Assembly (NCBI GenBank): GCA_942159475.1
Contig: OW804094.1
Coordinates: forward strand, 21,495,067-21,559,066
Direction: 5' to 3'
Length of the DNA stretch: 64,000 bases
DNA from: Sthenelais limicola
Taxonomy: Eukaryota; Annelida; Polychaeta; Phyllodocida; Sigalionidae
This document shows, one piece after another, positions 15,001 to 29,600 of this stretch (the first letter of the stretch is position 1; every line of letters starts with the position of its first letter). The notes below the pieces were generated by a model. It saw only the letters and a list, made by a program, of their open reading frames with translations, was not told the DNA's origin and searched no databases. The position numbers were made by a program, and so were the translations under genes.

Positions 15001-18000
15001 TTTCCTAAATGTGTAGAGCTGCCAATTGTACATTTTCTGAAAATCTGACCCATAAGGTACTTCACATATGTACTTACCAGAGCAGACACAGCCCTAGTGC
15101 TTAGCATTCCATCAGCACCAAATGAGGCCATCCACTTGCCATGGGGAGAGAGCTTGGCGTAGCCACCAGCCAGACCATGGCCGGCAAACGACCCCTCGGC
15201 AACTAGAACATCATCCTCCATCTGCAGGTTTGTAACAGTCAGTATCATATCTAATCTTTCCCTGCACATCTAGATAGCTGGTATCAGCACACACCAACAC
15301 AGCGCTCCAATGCATTAATACTTAGTGGTTTACATGAAGAAATCATCCACATACACCTTTCAATGGAATTACGCAGACACAAACAACAAGAATAGGAAAT
15401 ACTTAAGAGAGAAAATGTTTTGTCTGTGCACTTTATAATATGTCAGTATTAAACTTTTCAGTACCATTAAGGCATAAAAGTTCAGTTGAATTAAAGTTTA
15501 TCATAATCATGAGATATATGAAGATGAGGTGTTTTGGTGGAATTATTTTTTTCATTGCAATCTTGAAAAGTTTACAGTGAAGTAGTTTTACTTGTATTTT
15601 TCAGCTATTTATATGGTAATTATAATAGCTTCATAAATATCTAAGAAAAATAAAAAGAAGAATGAAAGATTTATAAAAAGAAAAAAAAAGATAAAAAAAA
15701 GATTGTGGATATCATTGCAATGACATGATGCCTTAGAAATCTGCTCTTGATTATGAACATGCAGGACAGCTTGCTCTTCCTCTTGTTATGCTGATGAGGG
15801 CTTGTAATAATTATTGTTATAAAATAATTAGCTCTTATTGTTAAGTTTAATGTGACTACAGATAACAATTTACAGGAGCAACAGCTGCCTTGTTAACGTT
15901 TAAATGGTATGTTATGACTAAAACCATCAATTAAAAATAACAGAGCATAGGAGGTCTGTGCAATACCACTATATAGTTTCAGAATGTGTGTCATTTGTTT
16001 AAGTCATTCCTTTTTATATCATTAATTAAGTGCACAAGCTTGTGGTTGACTATACCACTCTCAAAATGAATGAGATTGGTTCATTGTTCATGCTCAGCTT
16101 TAACAAACTGCATCTCCCACAATAATTATTTTGGTGTCTTTTCACAATCATTCAAAGTTCAGTGTAAATTCAAGTAATTGCTAAATATTCACATCTAGAA
16201 ATAACAACCATGTTTAAAAAAAATAACCTGAAAGATAATCATCTTTTAAACTGTTTTGTTTAGTTCATAACCACATGCTTTTCCCTGTACCTAGCTTTGT
16301 GTAGATTCTTTATACATATATGAAGTACACATCTTTTATCATTCTTTCCACTCAATATTTGGCTGTGTATAATACAGTGAATAATTTCAGGCTTTTTCTG
16401 TAAAATTACCCTCATGACAACTCCCCGTAGCTTTGAAATTAAGCAGCAATTAATTTATTTTGTGTAGGAGTTTCTACAATTGAGAGAAAAATGTAATAAA
16501 GAAATGCAAAATTCTATTTCAACTAGTTTTAAAATAATTACCACAAAAGCGCGAAAGTAGGTCTTATCTTTAGAATTATAATTTCTTTTATCTATGAGCA
16601 ATTCAGCAAATTTCTAGTCAATACCTTAGGTTTCCTCTGAGGCAGATAGAACTTCTGCAGTTGCTTTGTTGAGGCACTGAAGGCCATGATAGTGTTTTCA
16701 GGGCCGAGACAACAACCGAACACAGACCCTGTGAATTTGAGGTTCATCTGCTTAATGTAATCTTCATCAAATGTCAGCTTCAGGTTGGCATATCTCTTCC
16801 CTGTTTCTACAAATGACAACAATAGAATATGGACGTGACACCTGATTTCTAACGACAAAAAAAGGATCCTGGGGCCAAAAATGTTACTGTCATTTTTGTA
16901 GATGTTTTGGGGGGAATAAAGGAATCTTCGGACTGAATAATAATAATAATACAAAAATATTAACTCTGTAATGGAAGAAAGTTGATAAGTTTTATTTCAG
17001 TTGTCAGATCTGAAAATGCAACACATTGGAAGATGTCGAGTCAAAGAACACTTTGAAGGGTAGAGATGCATGTGCATGAATTTCTGTTAATTTTAGTATA
17101 TTTTCTTTACCTAACCTTTCCGGACTCAGTGTTAATCTCCATATATATGTAGCTTACCTGTGTCTACGTTGAATGGAAGTTGAAAGTAGACTAATTTGTT
17201 GGCTGCGTTTCTGCTCTTGGTGGTGGAGGTGGAGGCACACACTGCCGTCAGTTTCTGTCCCTCCTCAAAGTAGGATGAGATGTCGATTATGGATCCTTCA
17301 ACATCTGAGGGGAAAGTTAAAGGCAATATTTGTCAAGAAACATTGTCAATGTCTGAATTTATGTAAAATAAACCAAGGGCAACATTTAGATTTTCCTTAA
17401 TTCTGACTAGGGATTTATCTAATATTCAATTTAACTACAAACATGACTATTGTAAAGTGGTCTCTGAACTTTATCCTTTTTCCTTTTTTTTTTAAAACCT
17501 GGACCCTTATCCTAATGGTTATTAACTATAACAATAGCCCTTATAACAACTAAGGAGTCCATGTTAACATGATGAAAGGAGGAGTAGATTGGGATGCAAC
17601 TACTTATGGTTTGTCCATACAATATCATTTCCAGTTGCACTTTATATTTGTTGACAAACCTAGACCCCGGCCAAACCTGCACATACACCTGTCTGCTGGC
17701 ACACCACATGACTGCCTTGGAAGACAGACCTACACTTTGTTATTTTAATCCCTATGATCCCAACTCAAGCAAATGAAGGCTTCTTCTCACCAACATGTCC
17801 AAGGGGAGCAAAGTTTTTAGATGGTCGTCCATCGAGCACGAACAAATGTCCATCATCAGAGCCGCTGAATAGGAATCTTCCGTTGAAGTTGAATCTGGAA
17901 AAGCAAAAAAAAACAATTATAAAAGGTGCATTTTGGGTTTTCTTTTAGAAGTTTATAAAATATAAAGAATAAAAGAAAGGCCTACATCTGCCTAAGTGGT

Positions 18001-21000
18001 TGGTAACTCCAGAATTTACAGTTTTAATCATTGTGAACCCCCATTACTAACTTGTTTCATGTTACTAAATTGCTCCCTGATTATGTATAAAAGGTGCGTT
18101 AACTTACACAAGGTGTTTAACAGGGCCTTGGTGCATGCGCAGTCTGTGGACCACACGGGGTTCCTCAATGTTGGTCAGATCCACAAAGTACAGGTAGCCA
18201 GAGGCTGTGCCCACCACTGCCATGTGCAAAAGTGGACTCACGGCCATCGCTGTGGCCTGAAAACATGTAAAACTAAATCAAATACCAAATATAATAAATC
18301 TTTCAGGACCAGCGATGCATTTTTTCAAGGACACAAAACACACTCAATAAAGCAATGATTTTGGTATTTTTATCCCAATCGGCAGTGGTGGTTGATAGAG
18401 TATAAACAAGTAACATCATAAAATGTAAACTTGTAATGAATCAGGGGTGACTGCTGTAGGCATGTAGTGCTTCTAGTGCGGTTGGGGGTTGGGCGTAACT
18501 CAGAGTAAAATAGGGCGTTCTGTGAACATTTTGACATAATAATCAGCCATTTTCGAAATATATGTCTGGGGCATAATTTTCAAGGCTTTTCAAAGATTGC
18601 ATTCAAAATTCAAGGTTTTTCACGACCTTGAATAGTTGAAATAAAATTCAAGGACTATTAAGAATTTCAAAAACCTTTTACAAACGCCTGAGGATAGAAA
18701 ACCTGTTGCTATAATAGTTGTACATACCTGCAGACCAATAGGCATGGCGGAGACTGGTTTTCCAGAGTTCATATTCCATATTTGCAGTTCTCCATCTTCA
18801 CGGACAGTGACACAAAGCTCAAGACCAGGAACAAGAGAATCCACACCGACAAACTCTCCATGGTGGATGTCAAAGAGGGTTGACATCTGGCCTCCATTTA
18901 CAGGCTCGTAGATATTGATTGTGCCCTGTGAAGTAGATGATAAACTTGCAAACATAAGTGACTTGAAATTTGCATGTACTTTATTGCATGTACTTCATAT
19001 ATATCATATACATCATTTCTACCAACTTCCAACATCCCATATGCTACTACCATTCTTTGCATATACTACTAACATTCTTTCCATATGCTACTGGCACACT
19101 TTCCATATACTACTACCAATGTTACTCGCACACTTTCCATATACTACTAGCAATGTTACTCGCACACTTTCCATATACTACTAGCAAGCTGTCCATATAT
19201 ACTACTAGCAAGCTGTCCATATACTACTAGCACACTTTCCATATACTACTTAGCAAGCTTTCAATATACTACTCACATTCTTTCCATATGCTACTACCAT
19301 TCTTTCCATATACTACTAGCACACTTTCCATATACTCCTATACTACTAGCAATGCTTTCCATATACTACTAGTACTCTTTCCATATACTACTAGCAATGC
19401 TTTCCATATACTACTAGCACACTTTCCATATACTCCTATACTACTAGCAATGCTTTCCATATACTACTAGTACTCTTTCCATATACTACTAGCAATGCTT
19501 TCCATATACTACTAGCACACTTTCCATATACTACTAGCAATGCTTTCCATATACTACTAACACACTTTCCATATACTCCTTATACTACTAGCAATGCTTT
19601 CCATATACTACTAGTACTCTTTCCATATACTACTAGCAATGCTTTCCATATACTACTAGCACACTTTCCATATACTCCTATACTACTAGCAATGCTTTCC
19701 ATATACTACTAGTACTCTTTCCATATACTACTAGCAATGCTTTCCATATACTACTAGCACACTTTCCATATACTACTAGCAATGCTTTCCATATACTACT
19801 AACACACTTTCCATATACTCCTTATACTACTAGCAATGCTTTCCATATACTACTAGCAATGCTTTCCATATACTACTAGCATGCTTTCCATATACTACTA
19901 GCACACTTTCCATATACTACTAGCAATGCTTTCCATATACTACTAACACACTTTCCATATACTCCTTATACTACTAGCAATGCTTTCCATATACTACTAG
20001 CATACTAGCAATGCTTTCCATATACTACTAGCACACTTTCCATATACTACTAACACACCTTCCATATACTACTAGCACACTTTCCATATACTACTATCAT
20101 ACTTTCCATATACTACTAGCATACTAGCAATGCTTTCCATATACTACTAGCACACTTTCCATATACTACTAGCACACCTTCCATATACTACTAGCACACC
20201 TTCCATATACTACTAGCACACTTTCCATATACTACTAGCACACTTTCCATATACTACTAACATACCTTCCATATACTACTAGCACACTTTCCATATACTC
20301 CTTATACTACTAGCAATGCTTTCCATATACTAGCAATGCTTTTCCTATACTACTAGCACACTTTCCATATACTCCTTATACTACTAGCAATGCTTTCCAT
20401 ATACTAGCAATGCTTTTCCTATACTACTAGCACACTTTCCATATACTCCTTATACTACTAGCAATGCTTTCCATATACTAGCAATGCTTTTCCTATACTA
20501 CTAGCACACTTTCCATACACTACTAAGCACAATTAATAATTTCTGATTAATTGACACTTCCTGGCACACCATGCAACATTCCTGATAGAGTGTTCCACAA
20601 AATCTGATGCTTTGAATTTAGGAAATCGTACCCCAATCCATTCAATTAAGATATCCCTTAGCCTCTTCCCACTCATTAATATAGATAGGATTGGCTTGAA
20701 ATCAACTGACCATCCAATAATATAAATATTTTGTGTATTATCAAATTCCAATCAGATTTACCTGATGGCCTTTGGATTCAGCAATCATGTTTTGTGGAGC
20801 ACAAACTTTAATGAATAACCAAATATGGCAAGCTTACCCTCCTTGAGCCTAGAGTGAGTTGGCTGTGAGGCCCATTCCAGCACATGGCCGTCACTGGGTT
20901 GCCCACATGGAAGGCAGACTTGACCTTCACATTGTCAGGGGTCAACTCGAGGAGACGCAGGATGCCATCTTCTCCAGCAGCATACAGCCCCTCCTTGTGG

Positions 21001-24000
21001 AGACTGAGGCAGTTAGTAGCTCCCTCAAACAGACTGTTTCCAGGCTCCCCACTGACGAATGATTGTGCTTCAAGGTAAAACATCAACATATTGTCAATAT
21101 CTTGCACAGTCTTGATTTGTTTAATTGCACTTAACTATAGGGTCAACAACACTGATTAGTCTCTACCTATTGTTTCAACACAAGAACTTAAGGCAGTAAT
21201 CCACTGGTGCAATATGATATGTGATATATGTCTCATGCAACAACAAAATGATCTGATAATTCTGAGTTTTTTCCTCCAGAATTATCACTTTTTTACAAGC
21301 GATAAAAGATACTTTCTTCATCGCATGTACTTCAGATTTTGTGACATGCTGTATGTATGCCACCCATATTGTGCCAGTGGCAAATATACTGCCTTTAAGC
21401 ATAGAAATATTCAAACAATAAATGCTAGATTGACATTTTTGAATGCTATTTATTATTTAAGAATATTTAGAACCTGAAAGAGGGTCTTATATAAGTGTAT
21501 GATAGATTACTAGAAATAAGGATAAGGATAATCTCCTCTATGGAACATATCAAAACCATTTTCTAGGAAGATGTAATTATTATTTTTTACTTTCCTATTT
21601 AAGTTTTCCTTTCAGTATTTAGGTGATATTTGATAAAGATGTTGATCTTGTCACCAATGTGTCTGGTGTGTATTAGATGGTGGGTTAATATCTGTAATAC
21701 AAAGTGAGTTTTCAGTGTATCTTGATTCGTGGCGAAGCAGCTGCCTACTAGTTGATTACAACGCATGTGACCAAGCAACACACTGTGATTCCACTCTAAT
21801 TATCTTAAGCTATATACATGTTGTTAAATTCTTTGTGTTCATTCACTGAAAAGATTGGTTTCAAAGCTTATCTGTTTCTGATTTAACCTCAGTGGATCGT
21901 TTTCTAAGTGATGGGGACTTGTATTGTGTAATGGGGCAAGGCGGCGACAAATTATTTTGTTGCCCATTAACATCAGTTCATTTCATGTTTGCAATGAAAA
22001 CGCAAATGGAGGAGTGTCAGATGTGTTGCCACATTCTCTGGAAACTGTTGATTCTGTATGGATATTTCTTGCAACAAATTAGTGGGCAACAATAAAATTT
22101 GTCGGCGCCGTTTTTCGCTCTAGTGGAGTCACCCTATTATGGGGCCTCGGTTCTTGCCATAATAGCCCCAACAATTGTGACCTAATTGAAACTAAGTGAT
22201 ATTTATCCAAGCAAGTGTCCTTCACCTAAATTGTATTGCACCTCAAGGACATGTGACCTACATGTGCCCTCCACACGTGACCTACATGTGCCCTCCATGT
22301 GACCTACATAACTGCAACGACATGGTTGGTGTTTGCATGCTCCATAGAGATATTCAAGCGGTTATTTTACTGTTGGCAGTCTGTATCTCCCTGATGAGTT
22401 GATCTTCACTGGTCAGATCAGAAAGTGTTTTGTCTTTAGGTAGCCAAACATCGCTTCTCATGCCAAAGCCACTTTGTGAGTGGAGCGCTGACCCTGGAGT
22501 GGTTCTGCCTGCCCGTGTGAACTGCATCCTGCTTAGAGAACCGGTTCCCCGGACAGAACCAGTTCCCAAGACAGCAGATGTACTTGTTCCACCTCGCATA
22601 CCCACACCAGCAGGCACGTCGCTATGCTGTCTTGGACCTATCTTGTCCGCCGTTGATGAGCTGACGAGTTTGGATTTGCTCCTTGTCTTGGCAAATTTGG
22701 TAGCTCTAGATTTGCTCCAAGTTCTTGAGGGAGAGTATTCTTCATCTTCACTTAACTCTAGGTTGTATTCACCTACCATATTAAACACTGTGTTTTACAA
22801 TTCCATCTCAAATTTACTGTATTGTAGTAAGGGTTTATAATGTATACAACCCCACTTTCAAGGAACAAAGAATTTCTTGCGGGTAGTGATCTGACTGCAG
22901 GAATATGAACTGGATGAATGATCACACTGGGGTCCCTGGGGCCGTGAGTGGAGGCCCACTATAACAATGGACACTTGGAAGGTTTTGTTCCCAGACATCC
23001 AAGATTTTGTATAATATATATACCATAATTATAGCGTGCAACAATGCTAAGTTAAAAACAATATTAATAATTATAATATAATGAGCCTCAAACTTCTGTG
23101 GCTCAAAATAAATGAAACATGGAAGTTTTTCCTTCATAGAGTTGATAATTCCCCAAAAGATATTTCTGAGGATAATAAAATAAAAAAGGCAGTCGTTTGG
23201 TCTTTTAATACCAACGAGCACTGCTCCTTACTCGTTGGTATTAAATAAAACTGCAGTTGTATGTGTATTTCACTTACCAACTCAATCATATCTATTATAT
23301 ATTGCAGTCTGACCTTGGGATAAGATACATTTACCATATGGAAGTCAATAAGGGACACCGATCTCCACTCATGAAGACTAAGATCAATCAATCAATAAGA
23401 AGCAGTTTGGGAGCAATATAAAGGGCCTAGTCCACTAAGGCGATTCTCGTGCGATTCTCACAGGATTTAGTGCAAAAGAGTCCTCTGCGACGCAAAATCA
23501 CATGAGAATCGGCTTGGTGGACTAGGGCATTTAGTCCTACAGATACTAAGTTTTCACTGAGGGGCGAGCGTTAGTAGAGTTAGCATGAGCACAGCACGCA
23601 AGCACGACTAGTAGTAGGCCACCCAGCCACCTACTCGTATCTTTTTTCTTGAGAATTCCTCCCTTTTTGGCCGGGCTTTCCTGCCCCACGCTGTCCTGGG
23701 CCATGGTTACTTTCCTTCCTTTGTTCACAGACGCTGCAAGTTCAGATTCATTATGAAGAAAAACACCGAGTCAGCATGCATTCAATAGTCTGTCTGCAGT
23801 TGAGATGATTTTTCTTTTTTTGGGGGGTGGGGGGTGGAGAGGGGGCCCCCCGAAGTAAATACAAGTGGAAATAGGAATTTGTCAGCCCGACACAATAGAA
23901 TATAGCAGTCACCCACACAGTGCATTCCCCATCAATGACCAGAACTTGTATAATATATATCCATCAACCCATCATGCCGTAAAGTCAGAAAAGAGTAGCA

Positions 24001-26588
24001 ACCTCATTAACCACAGTGTCCTTGTACCACATGTGACCTTGGAAAACTGTATTTTTATGACCAATTTTTTAATCATAGTAACTTTGATTTCGGGATTAAA
24101 TTTGCTATTCAAAGAAAAGAAGAATATTCCAAGAAATTTTGCGATATGGTCGTTTGAAAGTATAAGTGAGATGATTTTTTCCATAATTTATTTTTACAAT
24201 TTTAATGTTTATTTTTAATGAAATAATGGAGTGTTTATATCCATCCTAGCTAGGGTGAAATTGTGACCAAGCATAAGCCTCAGTTCATCCAGGCAGGCCA
24301 CACATAGTCCAATAGCACTGCAGTCTATTTATATTCAATGTAGGTAACAGTTAGACCCTGTCCACACACAGCCGATTTGCCTCCCGATTGCCTCCCGATT
24401 TGGGTCTCCTGATGAATCCTTTAATCTCATTTCAAAATCCTGGTTTATGTTTTTGAAGTAACATACAGCAGGGTTAGAAATGAAATCCTAGGATTCATCG
24501 GGAGATCCAAATCGTGGGGCAATCGGGAGCCAAATCGGCTGTGTGTGGGCAGGGTCTTAATGTCCCTTTTCCACGACTGTTGATACATACCCTATTGCTT
24601 TCTACTTAACTCCCAGAACCAAATTAAGGCCATATTAACAGAGGTTTTTTTGCAACTCATAACAATAATAAATGTACATAAAACAAGAAATTAATGATCT
24701 AATTTTTACATTTTACATTCAAATCATATCGTATTCCGTCACCACTAAAAACAAGTTAGTTCTTCTAATACTTTTTCTCCGGGAAACATCTATGACCAAA
24801 TTTTCTACACCAGTTAGAATTACATTCTAACTTTACCTGCTCTAGCTATACAAGTAGTGAGTTTGGGCATACAGATTACAGATTAATTGATTACCGTCTA
24901 AATCTGAAGTCTGGCGTCCAAATTTCAAAGTTGTGTCTTCCAGAGAGAGGACGCTTTGTTGTCGGGCGAGGCCGGGGTTACAGAGCAGCTTAACAGTGTA
25001 GAACTCGCCGTCCACCTGGGCAAATAGCAAGACCAGATGGATCAGATTTTCAGGAGATGTACAATTGGCAGATCTACATATTTAGTAAATTCTGCTAAAT
25101 TAAGACTGAAAAATTGGCAATAGTAGGTATATCTGAGTATATTTGGTATTGAGTTGATTTAAAGGGTGTGTTTGGTTGAGTTAAACTGAATTTTGAACAA
25201 GATTATTGTCTTAAATTTGTGTTATTTGAAAGGATTGTTGAAGACAAATTGTACATTTTCTGAAAATCTGACCCACGTAATAAGAGACTGATGTCTCACA
25301 GAATGATATATATATAAGTGTTTTAATTTCCATTTAGTTACAATACAAAAAATCTGGAAAAAGGAATTCTCTTCCTGTGTTTACACAGTTCTTCTAAGAG
25401 TGCCTTACAATTTTGGAATTCGAAATAATCTTTCCCCCATCAAGATATATTAACATTTTACATTTTTCATACTAATCGCAATTATTTTACCCTATATAAT
25501 GAGCCACGAGTCGCAAAAAAATATATGATATACATATTATTTATACGGGATTTGCACCATCCCCGTGAGCGGTTTTTCAGTTGGCCCATGCAGTTAAATT
25601 TTGATGAACAAATGATGAAATTTGGCAGGAGATTTCACTATTGTAGGAATTTCTCAAAAACACTTAGAATAAATGTTAATGAGAAGAAGTCTTACCCTGA
25701 GGACCTGGCCACCTGTGCAGCCCACAATGATATCTCCTGTAGGCAGCCAGACATGGGACTGTGGCGCCGCCCTAGTGTAGGGATCCGTATACTCCTCAAA
25801 CTGCTCTGCTTCTACACCTGTATAGGGAACCAGAGAGGAATTATAGACACTTTTACAGTAAGATTTAAACCCTGCACACACACAGCCGATTTTGCTCCCG
25901 ATTGCCCCCCTATTTTTGTCTCCCGATAAATCCTATGATTTTATTTCAAGTCCTGGTTTACGATTTTGAAATAACATCAAATGAAATCCTAGGATTCATT
26001 GGAAGACCAAAATCGGGGGATAATCGGGAGCCAAATCGGCAGTGTGTGTCCATGGCTTTACCTAAGTAGGCAACAGGGCAAGTTATGTGTTATAGTGCCC
26101 ACACTTTAACATTTGTAAACGCTGTTGCTGTTTATCGTGATAAAGTATGAAAAGGGCTCTTGAGACCTTAAATCGTCATGGCCTTTTCTTAGATCGACAA
26201 AGGCATGCCAGTGACAAATGTATGACAAAAACACTTTCTTAGCCTGACAAATCGACAAAGACCTTACTAGTCCTTAGCGACAAAAATTCGGCCAGTTTAC
26301 GATAATTTAAAACGACGAACAACAAAGGAATTTAGTGACAATTGCTGTTGCTTGGTAGCAACGCGATAAATTAGACCCCCCCCCCCCCCCAACCCCTTGG
26401 TAGCCCTGTGAAAATGTACCAGTATTGTCATCTTAGTTTTACTTTATTATAACCCATCTCCCCATTTTAAATTGTCTTTCCCTCTCTCCCTTTTCAATTT
26501 TAAATAAATAATTTTATTTGGGCTTAATTTAGACTGACATCTATATTCCATGGTTCCTACTTTTCTCTTGTGACAAAAATCAAGGATA

Positions 26589-26620
<32 letters not shown>

Positions 26621-29600
26621 AGGATATATAAGGACTTTCAAGATCAGGGATAAAGTTTTTCAAGGACCGATGATTTTGATATTACTGTAACTCTTACCAA
26701 TGTTTCCGATGAAATATCTTCTGTGAACAGGCATTTTATAAATACATGCCTGGCGTACAATTGTCAAGGCTTTTCAATGTTTTTGTGCAAAATTCAAGTA
26801 ATTTGAAGGCCTTGAAAATTCCCTCTCTCTCAAGTCGTTTAATCTCTCTAGCTCGATGTATTCAATTGGCACAAAGTAATTCTTCAACTACTTTTACTTA
26901 CTTCTCAATTTAGCACTATCAAGTTTGTTGTCTAAAATCTATAATATCACTAAGTTATATATGTACAAATATCTCTGCTACCAACTCAGTGAGTGGTTTC
27001 ATCCAGCTCTGTGAGTATGTCTATTACTAACTCCAGTCTAGTCTCTGTAATTCAGTCATGAAAACAAATTGCAAACATGCAAACACGTCGCAAAAGAACT
27101 AAACATAACAACCATCTACAATTCCACATCTTACAAAACCTTTTTTCAGTTGCGGACTAGCTGCAGGTGTTTCTGAAATTGTGAAAATCAATACTAATTT
27201 CTGCAATATTTGTCTTTCAATGACATTAACTTTCGGGAACTAAAATGATTTAATTATATCCTTGCAGTCTAGGCTCAGAGTTGAAAGAGTCGCTCCAAAC
27301 TGAGGGAAAGCCTCTCGCTCCAAAACGCAAAATGCCATTAAAATGCCATTAGGACGCCTACTCCAAGCCGGGGAAACCAGTAGCGCAGTAGGCGTCCAAT
27401 CACTGACATACCATTCTTATCTGAACTGAGAGGCTCTGAACCTAGACTGCTCTAGCGGCAATACTTAACGTAATTACTTCAATATGTATACATTCATGTA
27501 TTATATATGCAACTTTAGAGGTCTTTATCCAGTCATTTTTTTATTATTTTTTATTAGAAACGTTTATTAATCGATACACAAAATAATATGACAATATACA
27601 ATCCATTCTTGCAAGTACAGTGACATGTGTATAATTGGTAGGAAATGAGCCTCAGTTTTAACCGTTTGAACGGTTAAATCTGGTTGAGTGGCTGTTACCT
27701 TTTGGTTCGATAAACTGTGACTTGTTTTATGCATGTAACAACACAAATAGAAAGAGACTAGCTAAGAGAAGGAACTAGGAGAGAACTACGATGATAGGAT
27801 GAGGGGTGAGAGATAGTCCTGAGGATATTTACAGTTTTAAGAGAATATAGGTAACATACATTCAGCCTTGGTTAAGGCTGTGAAGACCTTATAATCGTTT
27901 ATGTTTCTTGTGTCAACATCGAGGTTGTTCCATAATAACACAGTTTTTCTTTGGACACTTTGGTCATAAGCCACAATGTTTGGCCTATTAGAGAACAGCA
28001 CTGGTGCCTGCCACTGTCTGGCCTGTCTTACATTTTGATCAACAAAGGCTGGTTTTTTGCTTCGTCTAAAGGCAAAGTTTCAGATATATGAGCCATCGAT
28101 CCTACTGTCTACTAACTTTGGTACACTGGCTATTCCGTGAATAAGAAGTGTATTCGTTAACTTTGGGACCTTGAGTGCAATTTTTAGGCACTTGTTTTGT
28201 AAAATTTGCAGTTTATCAATGTACCTTGCTGCACATCCGCTGTAGATAACGTCACCGTAATCTAACAATGGGAGCATAAATACCTTGTAAATTCTTAGAA
28301 GAACCTGTGGTGGCACCAGTTTAGAAATTCTCTTGAGGAGGTACATTTTATGACTCACATTTTTATGGGTAGATCGCACTTGTATATCATATTTGAGATT
28401 GGCGTCATTAATAAGAACCAACCTTTAACACCAGCAATGGAGGATTTTGGCACATCAATGGTGACCCTGGACATGCGCGTCGAGGCCCTGGTTGGGATAT
28501 CGCGCGCCTCATTGTCGGCCTCTTCTACGTCAATAGCTGGTAACTTGATTTTCCTGAATAATAATAGTCAATGAAAAACATATTATTTCCTGAAGTCAAC
28601 TTCTTCCCATTCTGGCCAGGTTATTAAGAAATAATAAGGATACATCAAAAAGCAATAAGTATGGCAAGGGTTCTCGAGATAGATGAGTAGTATTCTTTGT
28701 GTTCAAATAAATGGTGCTTTGGTTGTTATTGTTATCCCTGGGAAAAACATGAATTATAGCGCAGTGGTCTAATTTGCTGGCTTTTGATCCCGATCGAGGC
28801 CTGGACCGAGGAATGTGATTGTGAGTGCTTTGGGTTCCAACCCTCGGTGTGCTACTTCTCCTCCACCCAAGGGCCTGCCGTGGCTGGCTGTGACACAACA
28901 CACCTTAAACATCCATTGCTGCTGTTCAAAAAGAGTAGGGTAAAAGACCAGTTAACCAGCTGCACCAGGAGTTAATGGAAGACCATGCCTTAGGAGCTAC
29001 TACCCCAGGGGTTAGGGGAAGACCAGCTTTTGAAGCTGAACTAAATAGTCTGGTAAAACACCATACAACAATAGATGGTAATGGCAGACCAGTTATATAA
29101 CTAAACATCCTTCTGAGACAATACAAAAAAACGACAACATAGAGAATACCTTAGAGTAATATATTGAATTTTTCTCGAAGAGAATACTAATCCTTCGTCA
29201 CATGATCCACAATGAGGCGGACAGTAGTGAAACCACGTTCAAGCTCAGAGTAGGAATACAATGTTTCTAAATCTATACATCATACGATACATTACAGAAT
29301 GTGGAAAAAATGTGGGAAAAAAATTAACACAACTACACAAAAATCTTATTACTCTTAATCGCTCTGCTAGTCCAGGTAGAGACACGTCCGATAGAGATAC
29401 GTCCAATGACTGTTTAAGCTAAGATACGATTTGTAAATCTAGATGTGACCCAGCTGAAATATCCATACTATAGTATTAAATGTGCCAACATCTCAACATC
29501 CAACAGAAGACGATATGTGATGTGTTTCAGGAAAATGAGTCACAAGTCGTAACATTGGTGCTTTTCAAAGTCGTTTAAACATAGAGGATCTCTTTGTTGG

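Noticed and set aside
18985..20522. CRISPR-like array
   Set aside because: Repeats are contiguous with no unique spacers, and the locus is a eukaryotic intron.
20533..20751. 72-codon ORF between CFAP43 exon 8 and the minisatellite
   Set aside because: Not in phase with any splice pair and no family resemblance.
22354..22772. Treating this reading frame as another CFAP43 exon
   Set aside because: Exon 7 (phase 1 out) joins exon 8 (needs two bases) directly, and the propeller sequence is continuous without it.
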